Positions 38,819-64,000 of a stretch of DNA of 64,000 bases are shown here, in pieces (the stretch's first letter is position 1; each line of letters begins with the position of its first letter). The notes beneath the pieces are model-generated. The model did not search any database. It was not told where the DNA came from and saw only the letters and a list, made by a program, of their open reading frames with translations. This DNA is from Batillaria attramentaria (taxonomy: Eukaryota > Mollusca > Gastropoda > Batillariidae). A program made the translations under genes and the position numbers. The DNA lies in NCBI GenBank assembly GCA_018292915.2, contig JACVVK020000165.1:323501-387500 (forward strand). Reading direction: 5' to 3'.

Positions 38819-40980
38819 CTGCTCTGGTGGATAAACACATGACAGGCACAGTATGATGAAAGGTGGACGGTACGAGGAGACATCATCCATTATCAGGCTG
38901 ATGGAAAAGACCGGCCTGATTTCAACGAGGCAGGACACGGCCACGTCCGAGATCATTGACGAGCGAGAGCGACAAACATGTTTGATTGGATCAACCATCT
39001 GAATGAGGAGATGAAAATCTATTCACACAAACTCGCCTATTATATTATCTCGATCGTCTCCTATCTTGTGAAAACAGGCCTTTTTCCCCAGGCAACATGC
39101 TGGTCATGTGTTTATCTCCCTTGGACGTTTATCTCCTTGGACCAGATGTGATGGGCTGCAGAAACACCCCAATTTCTCTGCTCTTACGCCTTGAAGCAAC
39201 TTGCTGGGCAGTAGCAATAGTTTTTATTCTTTTTTTGTCTTTTTGTCGTTTTTTTAACAGTCCATTTTTGCACTTTTGCCTTAGTGTGTCAGCTCTTCTG
39301 CACTTTGTGTACGTATCACAGTGATTGCTGTTTTTCTGGACAATTTAATGGCTCCTTTTGCGATTGGCATTTAGTCTCGCCAGTTCCATACAATTTCGCA
39401 GGGTTTGTAGAGTTGTCACAGTGTTATGTACAGTGGGTACGTTCTGTATTGCTGCACTAACTTGAATTCAAATTCAGCAGTATCCAGACTAACATTATAC
39501 ATTACCCCTTTTAAACCTTTACGCATCGGGACGCGAACCGGCTTGCGTCACTCTCAACAGCCGTAGGCACCGAGCCGCGAACCGATTCGCGTCATCCTAA
39601 ACGGCCAGCAGCTGCATGCGCGTCAGCAGGGAAGTAGGTCACTGGCCAAGCTCGCGATGTCAAAGAGTTAACAGTTTCTGCCAATAGCTTCAAGTGTTCA
39701 TCCACATATCAAGGCCTTGAATGTTTTTCTGTTTGAATTTGAACTTTTTAAACATCAAATTTGATTTATTTTTAGTCATGTTGATAAGTATGCTTTTTGC
39801 CACACTGCATTTTCTTGATTTTTTTGACGTTTATATTGGATCTGTTTGTGTACATTCATCCGTGTACTTTCTCTGTAGTGTCAATCATTTTCCCCTTTTT
39901 TAAGTTTGAATGATTTTTGTTGTTGTTTTAAGAATGCATAAAGTTCTGTGTTTTGTTTGCCAAATTTCAAGTTTTTTACAGCTGCATTTACCTTGTGGAC
40001 CAAGCGAATCATGTACAAATTGCTCCCTTTTTTTTTTTTTGTTTACACTTTTAAACTTAGATCTCTTGTTAGATTTTTTTTGTTGCCGAGCTGTGATTTA
40101 TTTGTCTGTGATCTGATTTTTTTTTTCTCATGATTGTGTAGTGTGTTTGTGAAAGCATCATTTTATGCATGATAACAATAATGTTGAAGAAAAGTGTTTG
40201 TAAAATGAAAGTGCATGAAAACTTGTTAGAAAGGGTGGCAAGTCCTGCAGAGTGCTGGATGGTTTAAATATTCGTCGATTTAGAGGTTGAAAAGTTTTAC
40301 GCTTGTGTACGGTGGCAAGTCCTAAAGAGTGCTAGATGTTTTAAATATTCATCGATGAGTCAGAGGTTGAAAAGTTATACGCTTAGCCATGATGTCTTTA
40401 TAATTATATGCCCATCACTTCAGTTGCCGTAAGCAATACAACTTCATTCGTAACAATTTTTCGGCTTGTTACATCGTACTTTGTGCTTTTGAAACATACA
40501 TCGTGCTAAAGAAAGGTGCCTCTGTCTGCAATGTGATTCTAATGGGATCTGTTTACCACAAGCATAGTCAAGTTTGTATGAGGACGTCGGTGTGCTTCTC
40601 GCTTCTTGCCCATGTTACTGGTGGAAGTTGTTCACCAGTGTAGCTAAGTCATCACTGCAGGTCTTGCTGAGTCGTCTGCGTAGGTTGTGTTGGAGTTTTA
40701 AACGCGAGTGTTAATCAGTGTCTGCTGAACGGCAGAGTGTGAAATGATTTGTGTATTGTGATCAGAAATGGGTGCAAGTTTTACCAATTATATTTGCTTT
40801 GGTATGTACGAAGCTGTGTTTGTTATGACTTACTGTGCTCGTTCTGTCTTGTCTTTGTAATTCATCTGCCAGCGATTTGCCACTTATCAACAGATTCTGA
40901 GAAATACTGCGAAATGATATCACATGCACATTACATTCAGAAATGAACTTGTGCAGAAGATGATCAGGAAAGTGGTGGAA
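38819..40980 (+). other. WDR31 3' UTR and intergenic DNA, T-rich
   Basis: No further coding exon was seen on either strand. Two short tandem duplications occur: about 39527-39628 (unit near 53 bp, GCGAACCG(G/A)(C/T)T core) and 40228-40388 (unit near 80 bp, GGTGGCAAGTCCT to AAAGTT(T/A)TACGCTT). I could not identify the WDR31 poly(A) site. Confidence 0.6.
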
Positions 40981-40989
40981 AAACAAGCT

Positions 40990-40995
40990 TTTATT
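40990..40995 (-). terminator. Candidate poly(A) signal of the laminin gene
   Basis: AATAAA on the minus strand about 1.5 kb after the stop codon; the first clear signal I noticed in an otherwise non-coding stretch. Confidence 0.5.
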
Positions 40996-42397
40996 TCCTA
41001 AAGTCTGTGCAAAGTAAACATGAGATCAGAACATAGAGCGTACAAGTGCATCATGGAATGCATAACTACATGCTGTGTGATATGAACAGTCTGGTGGTGC
41101 TGTCACAATTTTAGACTTCACAGCTAGATTTCCGGGCAGGGAATGGGCGGCCAAGTTGGCTCTTGACAAAAGTTTTGGGTTGGAAATGGTGATGCTACAA
41201 ACCAGTATTTTTCCATTTTGTAAGTAACAGAACAAAAAAGTCAGTTCTGCCTGAAGCGCAACCACAGTTGGGTGACTGCCATTTTGCATGCACTCATGCA
41301 ACAACAGAGTAGTTTGCCATAAAGATCACAAACAAAACGCACCATCCTTGACATCAAAGCAGAAATAACAAAAAAATTTGCAATGGAACGAAATCAAGAC
41401 TTGCACAATGCTGGAGAGGAAACTGCTTCTATGGGGTAGCGTGATTACAGTCCTATACAATCAATGTGAAGTGTAGAAAAGTATTCTGTCACATGCAGTG
41501 TGAATCAAGCACATTCACACTAAGAGATATGCTGCCAGGAGAAGCTGGAAATAAAAGATCTTGCTAACATCAGATCTTTAGATCTGAGACGTTCTGTACG
41601 ATCAATTTTTTGTCAGGACAGACAATTATTGAAAACAAAATGGAAGGGTATTCCAGCGGTTAATGTACACCACCTGAAACTGTTTATTTTTACATGTTCA
41701 AATGAAGCAGAAACTTTACAGAAGATTTTTGCACCGAAAGAGCAATTGTATTGTTCAATTAAAAAAAATAAAAATGCATAAGGGAAATGACAGAATGTAA
41801 AGAAAACTTCCACGAGCAGAATATTTCAGCGACATATCACCCAGCAGGTCAGTGTGAACGTACAACATTCTGGTGAGAGACTGGCACATTTCCAAAAGCC
41901 TTTCTGATGAGAGCACATATATACGTATTGAACAAAAGCAGTGCAAGTTCCATACACTATTACAATAAGCAGTTCTGTACTACAAGTATGCACAGATCAG
42001 TACAGTAGTTAAGTAAGGCACTTCTACCACATATCAGCAAGTTTGATTGTTTAATATTTAAAGTTAGCAAAGATTTGGAGAGGCGTGATTTCATCGTAAG
42101 TATAAAACTACAATAGCATTTACACAGTAAGACATACATACATGTATAAGTGCTTGGCTCCACATCTGTGAGAACCGTGACCGGACAAATGTCCAGGCTG
42201 ACAATAAGTATAGAACATTTCTAATGAATATTGTCCAGTGTGGCACAGAAATGATATATGATACATGTAGTACATGCGTCCACCAATGTAAGAAAGAAAT
42301 CAAATGTAAAAAATTAATCAATTCTATAACACAGGTCAAACTCAGATACGAATTCAGCCCTGTATGCACAAAGAAAGAAAGAAAAAAAAAGGGGTGG

Positions 42398-42428
<31 letters not shown>

Positions 42429-42510
42429 TGAAGGAGATAGCTAGAACAACGTGTATGCTGAAAATGTTCATTTGATTTGGTAGACATTGTATGTACAGCT
42501 TGATGAGTGG
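40996..42510 (-). other. Probable 3' UTR of the laminin gene
   Basis: No LG-type or other coding exon was found here. A poly-G tract lies at 42391-42428 just beyond the stop codon. Confidence 0.55.
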
Positions 42511-63517
<21,007 letters not shown>

Positions 63518-63603
63518 CTGTGGAAAGACGGCAGCGGACAAGTTTGTACAAAATGCTGCGGATGGAGAAGAAAAATGAAGATTACAACAGAGGATGATGA
63601 TGG

Positions 63604-63985
63604 GATGATTAAGTGGGGCAGTCAGTGGATTAGCGGACTCCTACCACCAGTGCGAGAGGTCAGGGTTCAAGTCCCGTTCGGGACATTGGGTTTTGTTCCC
63701 CTACATATGTGGCATCGTTTATTTGGGCTGATTGTCGAGGCTTCTCTCTGGGTACTTCAGCTTCCAACACCCCCTTCCCTTCTGCGTTGGAAATGCTCCA
63801 GCCACAAGAAAATGAAAATAAATGCATATCTAAAATCTGACTTGAATACTTGAGCTGAACCTTGAATCATGCCACATGATTGTAACACGTCGATGTCCAG
63901 TATGCGTGTGAATGCACATGATTCAGTTCACCGCACTTCAAGCTGTGCAAATGGGACAAAGTGCCTATATTAATGTAATACCGCG
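63604..63985 (+). mobile_element. SINE family B copy, plus orientation
   Basis: Starts with a tRNA-like stretch (GTCAGTGGATTAGCGG, GGGTTCAAGTCCC), continues with TTCTCTCTGGGTACTTCAGC and CCACATGATTGTAACACG, and ends GGGACAAAGTGCCTATATTA. It lies upstream of laminin exon 1 of this window. Confidence 0.82.
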
Positions 63986-64000
63986 GTTGCCGGTTACGCA

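Noticed and set aside
40996..42510. LG-domain exons of the laminin gene
   Set aside because: No frame with LG-like motifs and splice signals was found on the minus strand; the open frames are AT-rich and unrelated.

Overview
The window is eukaryotic nuclear DNA. It has multi-exon genes with GT-AG introns, long AT-rich introns, many dinucleotide microsatellites, tRNA- and 5S-derived SINEs, and non-LTR retrotransposons. The gene content and repeat style suggest an animal, most likely a marine mollusc and probably a gastropod; the species call is inference. All exon models below were built by hand from reading frames, splice signals and phase agreement, not from transcripts.

Layout. 1-11.2 kb is repeat-rich sequence: microsatellites, an 11-bp minisatellite, a truncated RTE-like retrotransposon, SINEs, a Tigger-like DNA element, and one doubtful pair of exons at 7.3-7.65 kb. 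11.2-18.5 kb (minus) holds a gene I do not recognise by name. It encodes a CCHC zinc knuckle, a PD-(D/E)XK nuclease core and a superfamily 1 helicase. Its Walker B exon is split by a 2.1-kb 5'-truncated LINE that carries RT and RNase H. A second Tigger-like element lies at 18.6-20.1 kb. 22.1-32.5 kb (minus) is PRPF38B, a splicing factor, with six coding exons in full phase agreement (400 aa). An intact 3.3-kb RTE-like retrotransposon sits exactly at its exon 5 splice donor. 33.8-38.8 kb (plus) is WDR31, with nine coding exons (322 aa), arranged head to head with PRPF38B. 41.0-63.5 kb (minus) is the 3' part of a laminin chain, with 28 exons (about 1544 aa) and its 5' end outside the window. It runs tail to tail with WDR31.

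The most unusual points are four. The nuclease-helicase gene has its Walker B sequence duplicated as the LINE target site. The RTE insertion has a target-site duplication that copies the host exon/intron junction. The laminin chain joins a type IV-B domain, a type IV-A domain and a coiled coil ending in a terminal cysteine, with no LG domains. The same laminin gene has an apparent one-base frameshift in one coiled-coil exon.

PRPF38B and WDR31 probably share a divergent promoter region of about 1.2 kb. The transposon families are represented by both old and very young copies, many with intact target-site duplications that give exact boundaries.
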